A stretch of 64,000 nucleotides of DNA from Anaerolineales bacterium (GTDB taxonomy: Bacteria; Chloroflexota; Anaerolineae; 4572-78; J111): contig JACKAT010000001.1 in the NCBI GenBank assembly GCA_020634935.1, positions 272,460 through 336,459 on the forward strand. Direction: 5' to 3'. Made by a program: the position numbers and the translations under genes. The notes below the pieces were generated by a model. That model was given only the letters and a program-made list of their open reading frames with translations. It was not told where the DNA came from and did no database searches. The stretch's first letter is position 1, and each line of letters opens with the position of its first letter. Positions 53,891 to 62,732 of this stretch are shown here, one piece after another.

Positions 53891-54054
53891 GAGCATGTCA
53901 TTTCGCAGCCGGAGGCGGAGAAATCCCTCAGGCATAGCCATAACGAAACATTCGTAGGGGGAAATTTAACGTTGTCGCTGCAAAGTTTCCCCGCCAAATT
54001 ACTTTTCATGGTATTGTCACAGGGATTTCTCCGCTAGCGCTGCGAAATGACATG
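53891..54054. repeat. Palindromic MITE-like element, copy 3 (longer centre)
   Basis: Arms GCATGTCATTTCGCAGC and GCTGCGAAATGACATG, with GGAGAAATCCCT and GGGATTTCTCC inside. The centre is about 55 bp longer than in the other copies. Just upstream, 53821-53845, is a GTCAGCT heptanucleotide tract. Confidence 0.85.
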
Positions 54055-54097
54055 AAGGACATGAAATTCCGAATTTAGGTTAATAGCTGACTGCTAG

Positions 54098-54245
54098 GTA
54101 GCTCTGCACTAAACCGTGGTAAAGAAAAATTAGACAGGATTTACAGGATTATCACGATTTTATTTGTCATAATTAAGGTAAATCTTGTTAATTCTGTCGA
54201 TTATCAGCGCAATTTTATGTTTCCACGGTTTAATGTTGCGCTACC
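54098..54245. repeat. Dispersed TAAACCGTGG element, copy 2
   Basis: Inverse match of 18161-18316 with terminal CTAAACCGTGG and CCACGGTTTAA, flanked in both cases by GCTCTGCA and by TTGCGCTACC/GTAGCACAA. Confidence 0.82.
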
Positions 54246-54390
54246 GACTGCTAAGATCTGAATGTTTATATTGACTCTAGCGAGATGAAGGCCAATAGTA
54301 AATAGTACTTGGCTACTTTTTGGCGGGATTGACGATTTGGCTCTCTTTGGCGCTATCTAATCGTAAATCGTCAATCATCAATCGTAAATC

Positions 54391-54459
54391 GTCAATCCAC
54401 TCGCTGACCAGCGTGGTTTTGCCAAAGCCGGCGGGAGCGGAGATAAGGGGCACGCCCGG
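54391..54459 (-). pseudogene. P-loop fragment of a MalT/LuxR-type STAND regulator
   Basis: Twenty-three codons read PGVPLISAPAGFGKTTLVSE and WID. This is the Walker A region typical of large ATP-dependent LuxR-family regulators. No flanking part of the gene remains; a 7-bp-period ATCGTAA/ATCGTCA tract (54358-54397) abuts and overlaps its 3' end. Confidence 0.65.
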
Positions 54460-54512
54460 CCTACGGAGCGACCCCGCGTTTAGCCGCCCGGTCAGCCGGG
54501 GACGGCGGACTA

Positions 54513-54815
54513 CTACGTCGCCGCATAAACCCGCACTTCTTCTTCCAAGCGGCCCGCTAAACGGTCTTTCTCCATCTCCAAGTCATATCGGGTCTGCAAA
54601 TTCAGCCAAAATCGTTCTGACAATCCAAAATACCGTGATAATCTCAAGGCTGTATCAGGACTAATGCCTCTTTTCCCGTTTACTATCTCATTAATCCGTC
54701 GAGCCGGCACGCTAATATCTTTGGCTAACCGATACTGACTAAGTTCCATCGGTTTCAAAAATTCTTCCAGTAAGATTTCACCCGGATGAATCGGCGGTAG
54801 TTTTTCTTCGTTCAT
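54513..54815 (-). CDS. higA: HigA-type antitoxin
   Basis: 100 residues. The N-terminal PPIHPGEILLEEFLKPM and the XRE helix-turn-helix (LSQYRLAKDISVPARRINEI) with GISPDTALRLSRYFG are diagnostic of HigA. It binds HigB and represses the operon. It lies 13 bp downstream of higB, the usual toxin-first order. Confidence 0.93.
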   Translation of the reverse strand: MNEEKLPPIHPGEILLEEFLKPMELSQYRLAKDISVPARRINEIVNGKRGISPDTALRLSRYFGLSERFWLNLQTRYDLEMEKDRLAGRLEEEVRVYAAT

Positions 54816-54828
54816 TGATTTTTACCTC

Positions 54829-55110
54829 TCAATGATAATCCACTATTTCTACGCCATACGAACTATTATCACGCCATTTAAAGCAGATCCGCCACTGTTT
54901 GTTGATGCGAATACGGTACTGACCGGCTCTGTCACCTGACAATTTTTCCAAACGGTTTGAAGGTGGAACTCGCAAATCATCCAACTGTTCTGCGGCATCC
55001 AAAATCTCAAGTTTATAGCGAGCGGCTCGTTGAATTTCAGGTGGTAGTTTTCGGGAGAATTGACGATTGAATAGCTTTTCGGCTTCTTTATCCGCAAAAC
55101 TTCTAATCAT
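54829..55110 (-). CDS. higB: HigB-type RelE-family toxin
   Basis: 93 residues from ATG 55110 (MIRSFADKEAEKLF is the usual HigB N-terminus; GTG-like extension to 55128 is less likely). Core sequence LPPSNRLEKLSGDRAGQ-like and YRIRINKQWRICFKW carry the basic residues used in ribosome-dependent mRNA cleavage. It is neutralised by the adjoining HigA. Confidence 0.92.
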   Translation of the reverse strand: MIRSFADKEAEKLFNRQFSRKLPPEIQRAARYKLEILDAAEQLDDLRVPPSNRLEKLSGDRAGQYRIRINKQWRICFKWRDNSSYGVEIVDYH

Positions 55111-55196
55111 AAAGAAATGATAACGCAAGCCGTTAATACTGTCAACCGCTATTGCTCATCAACATCGCCTCGATTGGCCTCCGCTCGCTCTAATCG

Positions 55197-55530
55197 CTGA
55201 CCGTTGACCGCCGACCGTAGACCGCCGGCCGCCGGCCCCCGCGCCGATTTGACGGCGGTCGGTGGTCGGCGAGCGGCGGGCGATGGGGCCAGGGGCGCTG
55301 TAGGGGCGAAATAGGGCTGTTTGGCGCGGCTAAGGACGGTGGATCCGGGCGATAAGGGTGTCAGGCGCGGCCGAGGTCGATGTATCCGGGGAATAGGGGT
55401 GTCTGGCGGCGGCGAGGTCGTTCCGGCTGAGAAATAGCCCTGTCATTTACGGCCGAGGACGATCCATCCGCGAAAAGGGGGTGTCTCGCGGCGGCGAGGT
55501 CGATGAATCTGCTGGATTCAAGGCGTTTTT
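55197..55530. repeat. GC-rich degenerate repeat region
   Basis: Starts with a 7-bp-period GACCGCC/GACCGTT tract (55197-55240) mirrored by GGCGGTC at 55252-55275. Then three or four diverged ~55-60-bp units with GCGGC(C/G)GAGGTCGATG and GGGGTGTCT. No gene seen. Confidence 0.7.
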
Positions 55531-55532
55531 GT

Positions 55533-55690
55533 TGGCGAAGACGCATGTTACGTTGGAACAATTAGATTAGAGTTGACGAAGACGCATGTTACGGTGGAAC
55601 AATTAGCTTAGAGTTGGCGAAGACGCATGTTACGGTGGAAACATCAAACAAAAGTTGGCGAAGACGCATGTTACGTTGGAAAGCTTGCCT
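55533..55690. repeat. Tandem array, 41-bp unit, four copies
   Basis: GAAGACGCATGTTACG is at 55537, 55578, 55619 and 55660, exactly 41 bp apart; intervening bases (AATTAG-TTAGAGTTG) are also similar. From 55905 to 56000 lies a further palindromic stretch (GTAACGCTAAGGACGC, GCGTTAGCGTCATTTGCGTC). No gene is visible between 55111 and 56203. Confidence 0.88.
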
Positions 55691-56203
55691 TTTTCGTTGG
55701 AAACGCCTCTATTTCGGCGGACAAAGCCGGCGCGGCGCGGCGGGAGACCCTTCATCAGCGTAGAGCAGAGGCGGGACGAAGCCCGGTAGAGAAATATGGC
55801 CGCAACAGCTTGGATCGAGGCGCAAGTCGTCAATCTATAACGCCAACCGTCCTTCTTTTATCGCCTAACCGCTTCATCTCATAGCTATCTGCGGCTAAAC
55901 AGGATGTAACGCTAAGGACGCGATAGGCGCAAGCGACGCAAAAGAAAATATGAAAAGCGTTTGCGGCGTTAGCGTCATTTGCGTCCTTTGCGTTTAAATT
56001 TGTGGCTCAACTTCTTGTTTTTGGGCAAGGAGTCAACTGGTTAGAACCTATTTCTAATCTCCTTATCTCCAATCTCCCCCCATCGCCAAAATCTTACGAC
56101 CGGGGTAGACATATTATTAAAGTTGGTTATACTGGATTAAGGAGAGGTTAACAAACTTAATCATATTTCTATTTCTAACATCCACCTTGATAGGAGTGAC
56201 CTC

Positions 56204-56998
56204 ATGATGAACATCCATGTGGCTAACCAGAGTCCCTTTCGCGTCCGTTTCCCCGAGGCCAATAATCGGGCCGACAACATTGACCTGGCCAAGAAATACC
56301 TGGCCCAAGAACAGAGCCTGCCGGCTAAAAAGCAGAATCTGTTCACCCCCATCATCGACGACCTGCTGCAACAAATCATTGACTGTGAAAAGAAGATCGC
56401 CGAAGGTGAAGCGCAACGAGCCGTAGCCGCTGACGAGATGTCGGGCTTGGCGCAGCGGAATAAAGAACTGGTCTCGTCGATGCTGAAGACCATTGCCGCC
56501 GCGTATCCGGATCGACCGGCTAAAGCGCAGGAGTGGGGCTTTGCCACGAAAAAGGAAACGGCGAATATCCGGACGCCCCGCAATCAGAAAGAGCGGCTGG
56601 CGGTAATGGCTCGCTACATCACCAAAGAAGAGAGCCGGCCTGAAGCAGAGCGCTTTACCATCCCCGCGCTGGCCGAAGTTATCGACAATTACGAGACCTG
56701 TGTGGCCATATTGAAGACGCGAGACGCCGGCCGGTATCAACGCGAAGCGCATGTCAACGCCGCTAATATGCTGGCTAAACAGTTGTCCCAATATTTGCAG
56801 TTGGCCGCCGGGGTGATTGTGGGCTATGACTATAAGCTCGATATCAAGAAGGACCTCCAACATTGGGGCTTCAAGGTCATCGAGCGCCGGAGCGGCGGCA
56901 AAACAGAGTCCAACGGCGCCGCCCCGGCCGACGGCTCAACCAACGACAGCGCCGGCAGCCCCGATGTGTCGGATATGATGCCGGACCTCACCAATTAG
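56204..56998 (+). CDS. Helical protein of unknown function
   Basis: 264 residues, mostly predicted helix and charged, no signal peptide and no membrane helix. Residues 25-100 could form a coiled coil (KKQNLFTPIIDDLLQQ, CEKKIAEGEAQRAV); the last 45 are Gly/Asp/Ser-rich and disordered. I recognise no family. Start ATG 56204 (or 56207) with TAGGAG upstream. It stands alone between repeat regions. Confidence 0.65.
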   Translation: MMNIHVANQSPFRVRFPEANNRADNIDLAKKYLAQEQSLPAKKQNLFTPIIDDLLQQIIDCEKKIAEGEAQRAVAADEMSGLAQRNKELVSSMLKTIAAAYPDRPAKAQEWGFATKKETANIRTPRNQKERLAVMARYITKEESRPEAERFTIPALAEVIDNYETCVAILKTRDAGRYQREAHVNAANMLAKQLSQYLQLAAGVIVGYDYKLDIKKDLQHWGFKVIERRSGGKTESNGAAPADGSTNDSAGSPDVSDMMPDLTN

Positions 56999-57060
56999 CC
57001 CGCCTCGCTTCGGCGAAGCGACCTCATCGTAATTCTCTCGCAGGACTTACGCCAAAACCC

Positions 57061-57143
57061 AGGTGACAGTCACTTATTGTCAATAAATTAGCATCGGAGT
57101 GGTCCAAACAGATCGATTTAGCGGGTTTAAGTGACTGTCACCT
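57061..57143. repeat. AGGTGACAGTCACTTA hairpin element
   Basis: Perfect 16-bp arms AGGTGACAGTCACTTA and TAAGTGACTGTCACCT around 51 bp. It is related to 20984-21064 and 39709-39791. It lies immediately after the SDR stop codon and may terminate that transcript. Confidence 0.88.
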
Positions 57144-57145
57144 TA

Positions 57146-57859
57146 CTAATTCTCTAGAATATCCAGTTCAGGCTCGCCAGACTGAAGAATTTCGGCCACT
57201 TTCTTGGCGACCGTGTCCGGGCTTATGACGTGCGGCAAGATCGAGCCATCCGGCGCGCGCCGCAGCGCCTCCGGTTCAGGACTTGGCGTGTTTTTCCCGA
57301 AATCGGTGTCCACAATGCCGGGGCGGATGATCGACACGACGATATTGTCTTTGGCCAGTTCGGCCCGCGCCGTCAGTGACAGCGCATTGAGCGCGTACTT
57401 GGTCGAGGCGTACCCGGCGATGTTGGGGATATATTTCGTCGAAGCCAGCGAACTGATATTCAGGATACTTCCTCCGCCCTGTACCCGCAGGTGCGGAATG
57501 ACCAACTGCATCAGCCCCAGCGGAGCGACGACGTTGAGATCCAGCAGCGATTGAAACGTTTCGAGGTTGATTTTCTCAATCGACCCAAACATCGCTTGTC
57601 CCGCACAATTGATCAGCGCATCGATGCGCCCGCATCGTTCCATCGCCGTCTCGACGATCATCTGGCGATCCGCCGCTTTAGTCACGTCGCCCGGAATCGT
57701 GACGGAGCCGGGAATTTGGGCCGAAAGGTGGGCCAGCGCGGTCTGGTCTCGCGCCGTGAGAACCATTGTCGCGCCCAGTCCGGCCAAATGCTGGCTGATC
57801 GCGCGGCCGATACCGCCGGACGCTCCGGTAATGAGGATAACTTTGTCTTTTATGAGCAT
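57146..57859 (-). CDS. Short-chain dehydrogenase/reductase
   Basis: 237 residues. TGASGGIG cofactor motif near residue 12, DVT, INCAGQAMFG, and the Ser-Tyr-Lys triad in ISSLASTKYI and YASTKYAL. It oxidises or reduces an alcohol/ketone with NAD(P). The substrate is unknown. ATG 57859 follows AGGAGG. An AraC regulator gene lies directly upstream on the same strand. Confidence 0.92.
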   Translation of the reverse strand: MLIKDKVILITGASGGIGRAISQHLAGLGATMVLTARDQTALAHLSAQIPGSVTIPGDVTKAADRQMIVETAMERCGRIDALINCAGQAMFGSIEKINLETFQSLLDLNVVAPLGLMQLVIPHLRVQGGGSILNISSLASTKYIPNIAGYASTKYALNALSLTARAELAKDNIVVSIIRPGIVDTDFGKNTPSPEPEALRRAPDGSILPHVISPDTVAKKVAEILQSGEPELDILEN

Positions 57860-57968
57860 AATATTGCCTCCTGAATTTAATTGAGGGAAAAACGATGACT
57901 GTTCATCAAAGATACACCAGGAGACCCCTAAACTAAAGGCAAATTTCTAAGACAGACTGACCTATTTC

Positions 57969-58916
57969 TCAGGTTGGGAGGCCCAACCGGTGAGCCCGAC
58001 GAAATGCGCCGGGCGTCAGTCCGGTGTGCTTCTTGAAAAAGCGGGAAAAGTGGGTCGGTTCCGGAAACGCCAGTTGAAAGGCAATTTCCTTAATAGACTG
58101 CGAGGATTGGAGCAGCAGCGCCTGGGCTTCGGCTATGGTCTTTTCCGTAATCCAGGTGTTGACCGTCTTGCCGGTTTTGCGCTTGATGACCGTGCTAAAA
58201 TAATTGGGATGCAGACCCTGAAGCTGGGCAAAATCCTGAACTTGCAGGAGTTGATCGGCTGTACCGGCGACCAGGCTGCGAAAATGGGCCTCCAGATTCT
58301 TCTTGAAGTCGATGACAATCGCCGAGGTGTGGTTGCCCTCCTCTTGCGGGTCATAATGGTCCCAGAACATGGCTTTGATCTTGAGCAAAAAGACCATCAG
58401 CAAGTTACTCAGGATTTTGTATTTGTAGGGCGACGCGCCCAGATACTCGGCCAATAACTGCTGGCACAGCGCGACAAACGGTTCAAACTCAGCTGGATTG
58501 AGATAATGGGGCGGAGCCGACTCGGCCAGCAAAAAGGGAAACTCATCAAATATGGTTTCGTGAACATACTGCTTCAAGAATTTTTCGGAGAAGGTGATGA
58601 TATAGCCCTGATAGGCGTCGATGATTTCATACCCTTTGACGTGGCCCGGATTGTTGAAATAGATGGTGGAGGGGCTGATCTCAAACGTCTGGCTGTCGAG
58701 CAGGTAGCGCCCCCGGCCTGTTTTGATAATGACAAACGAGTAGTAGTTGGCTCTGAACAGCGGCGATCTTTCAGGATAGTAGTGTTGGAATTGGTCGATG
58801 GCGTGAATGGTAAATTCGGTTTCCTGGGCCAAAGGGATACCGAGGACGTGATAAAACTCGGAGATGGTATTGTATAGTTTTATCTCTGGCTGATGGGCTG
58901 GTTGGTTTGATGGCAT
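57969..58916 (-). CDS. AraC-family transcriptional regulator
   Basis: About 315 residues. The N-terminal cupin-like ligand domain (about 20-170) precedes two helix-turn-helices: FAQLQGLHPNYFSTVIKRKT and IKEIAFQLAFPEPTHFSRFF followed by KKHTGLTPGAFRR. The likely target is the adjoining SDR gene and perhaps the dehydrogenase gene upstream. ATG 58916 with AAGGGTG is preferred to GTG 58928. Confidence 0.9.
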   Translation of the reverse strand: MPSNQPAHQPEIKLYNTISEFYHVLGIPLAQETEFTIHAIDQFQHYYPERSPLFRANYYSFVIIKTGRGRYLLDSQTFEISPSTIYFNNPGHVKGYEIIDAYQGYIITFSEKFLKQYVHETIFDEFPFLLAESAPPHYLNPAEFEPFVALCQQLLAEYLGASPYKYKILSNLLMVFLLKIKAMFWDHYDPQEEGNHTSAIVIDFKKNLEAHFRSLVAGTADQLLQVQDFAQLQGLHPNYFSTVIKRKTGKTVNTWITEKTIAEAQALLLQSSQSIKEIAFQLAFPEPTHFSRFFKKHTGLTPGAFRRAHRLGLPT

Positions 58917-58970
58917 ATCACCCTTCACGTTTTTGTTTTTCGCCGGTGACGCAAATTTAGTCGTAACAGG

Positions 58971-59918
58971 TCAGCCGGTTGGAGACAATCGAGCTATCTC
59001 AACCAGCATTTGGCCCATCTTTTGCTTCAGCGCTTCAGCCGACTCCGGCGTCCAATCATAGAACCCCTTGCCGGTCTTCACGCCCAGTTCACCGCGCTCA
59101 ACCTTCGCCTTTAAGACCGGTGAAATCTCCGTTGAAGAGTCAAGGTCGGGCAGCACATATTGACTGACCGCCAAGATCAAATCCCAGCCGGCTAACTCCC
59201 AAATTTCGAAGGGGCCGCCGGCGGCATAACGCCGGCCAAAGCCGGTTTTCACCACGATGTCAACGTCCTGCGGCGTGGCAATGCCTTGTTCCACGATCGA
59301 CAGCGCTTCTCGAAACAGCGCCAACTGAAGCCGGTTGCCAATAAATCCCGGCGCCTCTTTCTGGACAACGGCCGGACTCTTGCCGGCTCGGACCAAAAGA
59401 TCGCAAATGGCGCTAACGGTTTCAGCCGATGTTCCTTCATGCCGGACCACTTCCACCAGGGGCATTAGATACGGGGGATTAAAATAATGGGTGACCAAAA
59501 CCTTATCCGGCCGCTGCGTGGCGGCGGCCAGCTTGCTGGGCATCAAGGTTGAGGTGTTGCTGGCCAGGATCGTATGGTCCGGGCATAATCGGTCTAGTTT
59601 TTGGAAAATGTCCCGCTTCAGTTCCAGATTTTCCAAGACCGCTTCGATAACCACATCCGCTTGGGCCGCTACGACGCTGAGATCGGTGCTGGGATGGATT
59701 TTTTTCAGAGCGGCTTCGGCTTGCTGGGGGCTGACGGTACCCATCGCGGTGAGCCTTTGCAGATTAGCTTGAATATTCTGGGCGGCCTGTTGCAATTTGT
59801 CGTCGCTAATATCGTGGAGGTGAACCTCATATCCGGCCAGGGCGAATTCCTGAGCGATGCCGTGCCCCATTAACCCCGCCCCGATAATGGCCAGCCGGCT
59901 AATGTCATCAACATTCAT
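58971..59918 (-). CDS. 3-hydroxyacyl-CoA dehydrogenase
   Basis: 315 residues. NAD motif GAGLMGHGIA (residues 14-23), then ASNTSTLMPSKLA, THYFNPPYLMPLVEVV with the catalytic His, and APGFIGNRLQ. The C-terminal domain ends with GVKTGKGFYDW. It oxidises L-3-hydroxyacyl-CoA to 3-ketoacyl-CoA in beta-oxidation or butyrate-type metabolism; a related hydroxy acid is possible. ATG 59918 with AAGGAGA upstream. Same strand as the AraC and SDR genes. Confidence 0.92.
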   Translation of the reverse strand: MNVDDISRLAIIGAGLMGHGIAQEFALAGYEVHLHDISDDKLQQAAQNIQANLQRLTAMGTVSPQQAEAALKKIHPSTDLSVVAAQADVVIEAVLENLELKRDIFQKLDRLCPDHTILASNTSTLMPSKLAAATQRPDKVLVTHYFNPPYLMPLVEVVRHEGTSAETVSAICDLLVRAGKSPAVVQKEAPGFIGNRLQLALFREALSIVEQGIATPQDVDIVVKTGFGRRYAAGGPFEIWELAGWDLILAVSQYVLPDLDSSTEISPVLKAKVERGELGVKTGKGFYDWTPESAEALKQKMGQMLVEIARLSPTG

Positions 59919-59995
59919 GATTGAAGTCTCCTTTTTTGAGCTTATCGGTTACTAAATTACTGAAGCAAATGGCGATCGGGACTAACCTCGACCAA

Positions 59996-60655
59996 TTAAG
60001 GTCGGGCGATCCGGGCAATCTCAATGGGGTTGCGCTCGCCTAAAACTGGTTGGGGGCGCAGAACATGGATGTCGAGCCAGGCTACGGTCAGGGCGGCGAC
60101 TTCGCGCAGGTTCATAAAAGGTTGGCCGCGATAAGGGCGGCGGTCGGCCGCAACGCCGATGGCCGCAACGTCCAGGGCGTTACAGAGGTATAGCGCCCGA
60201 TCTAAGTGAAAGCGCTGGGTGACGAGAATGGCTTTTTTCACGCCAAAAATAGCGCCGGCGCGGTAGCAGGTATCGTAGGTGCGGCGGCCGGCGTAGTCGA
60301 GCACGATGTCCTCGTCGGGGACGCCCAACTCTAGGGCCAGATCGCGCATCGAGCCGGGTTCGTTATGGTAGTCGAAGCGGTTGTCGCCGCTCATCAGCAG
60401 TTTTTTGACCGTGCCGTTTTTATAAAGATCGACCGCGGTTACCACCCGGTCGTGCAGGACGGAGGTGGGCCGGCCGTCCCAGCGCAGGCCCGCGCCAAAG
60501 ACAATGGCCACATCGGCGGCCGGAATATCTTGGCCGGGGCTAAAGACCACCGGCCGGTACTGCCAGTTAACCCACAACCGCAGCGCCCACGGCGCAACCA
60601 ACACAATAGCAAAGGACAACACGGCCAGAACCATCAGCCGTTTGAGGGTGCGCAT
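59996..60655 (-). CDS. SanA/YdcF-like DUF218 membrane protein
   Basis: 219 residues. One N-terminal membrane helix (about 6-28), then the DUF218 fold with VAIVFGAGLRWDGRPTSVL, LLMSGDNRFDYHNEPGSM and ILVTQRFHLDRALYLC. Family members act in envelope barrier function; chemistry is unknown. ATG 60655 is chosen on weak ribosome-site grounds; 60679 is possible. Confidence 0.82.
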   Translation of the reverse strand: MRTLKRLMVLAVLSFAIVLVAPWALRLWVNWQYRPVVFSPGQDIPAADVAIVFGAGLRWDGRPTSVLHDRVVTAVDLYKNGTVKKLLMSGDNRFDYHNEPGSMRDLALELGVPDEDIVLDYAGRRTYDTCYRAGAIFGVKKAILVTQRFHLDRALYLCNALDVAAIGVAADRRPYRGQPFMNLREVAALTVAWLDIHVLRPQPVLGERNPIEIARIARP

Positions 60656-60768
60656 TACATTCCCAATTATCATGCGCATTATTTTACCTGGGTGATCAAC
60701 AAGCTACAAAGCCGGCTACTATAAATTCGCGTGAATTAAATTATGTCCACATTTGGGTTAGGTAATTA

Positions 60769-60888
60769 GTAACTTGAGTTCGATAATTAGACAGAATTTA
60801 CACGATTAAAAAGATTTTTACTTATTTTTATTTTTATCTTTGAAATCCTGTTAATTCTGTGGATTTTAGCAATTTCCGAACTGAGGTA
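60769..60888. repeat. Inverted-repeat element with GACAGAATTTACACGATT
   Basis: Ends TAACTTGAGTTCG and CGAACTGAGGTA are near-complements; the inside is related to the TAAACCGTGG elements (CCTGTTAATTCTGT). A partial relative is at 50335-50380. Confidence 0.65.
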
Positions 60889-60911
60889 TAAATAGTAGGA
60901 ACTTTTTTCCT

Positions 60912-61379
60912 TTAACCCCCGACCCTTAACGTCATAAACTGCAAGTCAGCCACGTCAGTTGCCCCCAGACTTTGGTAAAAGCGCAGGGCGAGTTCATTTT
61001 TAACGTAGACGGCCCAGAACAGCTCACCGCCGCCGTGCTCCCGGCAGATTTCGGCGGCTTGGGCCATCAGCGCCCGGCCAATGCCGCGACCGCGCATAGC
61101 TTCGTCCACCGCTAAGTCGATCACAAAGAGATAGCGCAAGGCGGCGTCGGTGTCGTAGCCGAAGGTGTACAGCAGGTAGCCAACCGGCTGATCATCTAAG
61201 AGGCCGATGATGCCGGCGAAAGCCGGGTTCGGGCCGAAGCCATCGCGCAGGTAGACATCGGCATTGAACTTGAACGCATCTTCGTCGCCCAATGACTGTA
61301 AATAGGCGGCTGATTGTAAATACAGCCGCTCGATGGCCGGGGCATCTGGGCGGTTGATGGGGCGAAAGGTTAGGGTCAT
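60912..61379 (-). CDS. GNAT-family N-acetyltransferase
   Basis: 155 residues. The acetyl-CoA site is RGRGIGRALM, preceded by LFVIDLAVDEAM, and the C-terminus has ALRFYQSLGAT. The acceptor is unknown. ATG 61379 is chosen because AAGGAGAA sits 8 bp upstream; the longer frame to 61544 is the shadow of the next gene. Confidence 0.9.
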   Translation of the reverse strand: MTLTFRPINRPDAPAIERLYLQSAAYLQSLGDEDAFKFNADVYLRDGFGPNPAFAGIIGLLDDQPVGYLLYTFGYDTDAALRYLFVIDLAVDEAMRGRGIGRALMAQAAEICREHGGGELFWAVYVKNELALRFYQSLGATDVADLQFMTLRVGG

Positions 61380-61426
61380 CCGGGTTCTCCTTGTTCTTAC
61401 TCGAAAGTTTGTGGCTCTAAACAGGG

Positions 61427-62530
61427 TCAGGCTCCGATAAACACTCGCTGCCGCCGCGACCCCCAACTGCCGGGCCGGGGTTCGAACTGACCGGCCAGCC
61501 GAGCGCCGCAGTGGTTGCAGCCGCCTTCGACGTTGAGGTTCCATTGGCCCAAGTGGTACCCGTTGCGCTCGATGAGCTGTTGGCCGCAGGCGGCGCAGTA
61601 GGTCGATTGGCCGGCTGAGTCGTAGACATTGCCGGTGTAGACGTGGTGGAGGCCGGCGGCCTTGGCCTGCTCTCGGGCGCGGGTGAGCGTCGTGGCCGGG
61701 GTTCGCGGCACGTCCATCAGCTTGAAATCAGGGTGGAAGGCGGTGAAGTGGAGCGGCACGTCCGGCCCCAGGTTAGTCACGAACCAGTCACATAGTTGGG
61801 CCACTTCAGCGGGCGAGTCGTTGTGGCCGGGGATGAGCAGGGTGGTCACTTCGAACCAGACCTCTGTTTCGTGCTTGAGCCAGAGCAGCGTGTCCAGCAC
61901 CGGCTGCAAATGGGCGAAGCAGAGGCTCTGGTAGAATTGGTCGGTGAAGGCTTTGAGATCGACGTTAGCGGCATCGATATGGGCATAAAAGTCACGGCGC
62001 GCGGCGGGTGCGATGTAGCCGGCGGTGACCGCTACGGCTTTGAGACCACGCTCGTGGGCCGCTTGGGCGCAGTCGATGGCGTACTCGGCGAAGATAGTCG
62101 GATCGTTGTAGGTAAAGGCGATGCTGCGACAGCCGGTCTTTACGGCGGCCTCGGCCACGCGATCCGGCGCGGCCCAATCGCTGAGGCGATCCTGCTCACG
62201 GGCTTTGGAGATGTCCCAATTCTGGCAGAAGCGGCAGCCCAGGTTGCAGCCGGCTGTGCCGAAGGACAGGATGCTGGTGCCGGGATAGAAATGATTGAGC
62301 GGCTTCTTTTCGATGGGATCGATGCAGAAGCCGGAGGCGCGGCCGTAACTGGTTAAAACCATCCCGTCAGCTTGGGCCTGGCGGATAAAGCAGAAGCCGC
62401 GCTGCCCCGCCCGCAGTTTGCAGTAACGCGGGCATAAATCGCACTGAATGCGTCCATCGGCCAGCCGGCGCCACCACTGTCCGGCCACCACGCCCGGTTC
62501 GATCATGGTTCGTTCGGTTGTCGTCGCCAT
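61427..62530 (-). CDS. amrS: AmmeMemoRadiSam system radical SAM enzyme
   Basis: About 367 residues. An N-terminal Cys set (CDLCPRYCKL), the radical SAM motif CNLGCRFCQN, and a C-terminal Cys set (CAACGQQL, CNHCGARL). The family is defined by co-occurrence with AMMECR1 and MEMO proteins, which are not in this window; its substrate is unknown. GGAGGTT lies 5 bp before ATG 62530 (ATG 62533 is the alternative). Confidence 0.9.
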   Translation of the reverse strand: MATTTERTMIEPGVVAGQWWRRLADGRIQCDLCPRYCKLRAGQRGFCFIRQAQADGMVLTSYGRASGFCIDPIEKKPLNHFYPGTSILSFGTAGCNLGCRFCQNWDISKAREQDRLSDWAAPDRVAEAAVKTGCRSIAFTYNDPTIFAEYAIDCAQAAHERGLKAVAVTAGYIAPAARRDFYAHIDAANVDLKAFTDQFYQSLCFAHLQPVLDTLLWLKHETEVWFEVTTLLIPGHNDSPAEVAQLCDWFVTNLGPDVPLHFTAFHPDFKLMDVPRTPATTLTRAREQAKAAGLHHVYTGNVYDSAGQSTYCAACGQQLIERNGYHLGQWNLNVEGGCNHCGARLAGQFEPRPGSWGSRRQRVFIGA

Positions 62531-62557
62531 CATAACCTCCTTTGAAAATAACGGTCT

Positions 62558-62615
62558 GGAGCGTCAAAGTTTACTTTGATCCAACCGTGGATGACAAAGC
62601 CAGCTTTGTCGCTCC
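62558..62615. repeat. Dispersed GGAGCG...CGCTCC element
   Basis: GGAGCGTCAAAGTTTACTTTGA at the left, GACAAAGCCAGCTTTGTC and GCTCC at the right: the same family as 6649-6706, in inverse orientation. It lies just upstream of amrS. Confidence 0.85.
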
Positions 62616-62732
62616 GGTAAATTTTCATTATCGATTTCGTAAATGTTATCTGGGAGACGCTGTGCGGGACACAGGTAGAATGCTTTACTGATATTGTAGC
62701 TAAAATCAGGTTAGAACGAAATGCGGTCGGGA

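Noticed and set aside
55533..55690. Possible CRISPR array
   Set aside because: Only four copies, and the intervening sequences are similar to one another, so it is a plain tandem repeat; no cas genes nearby.
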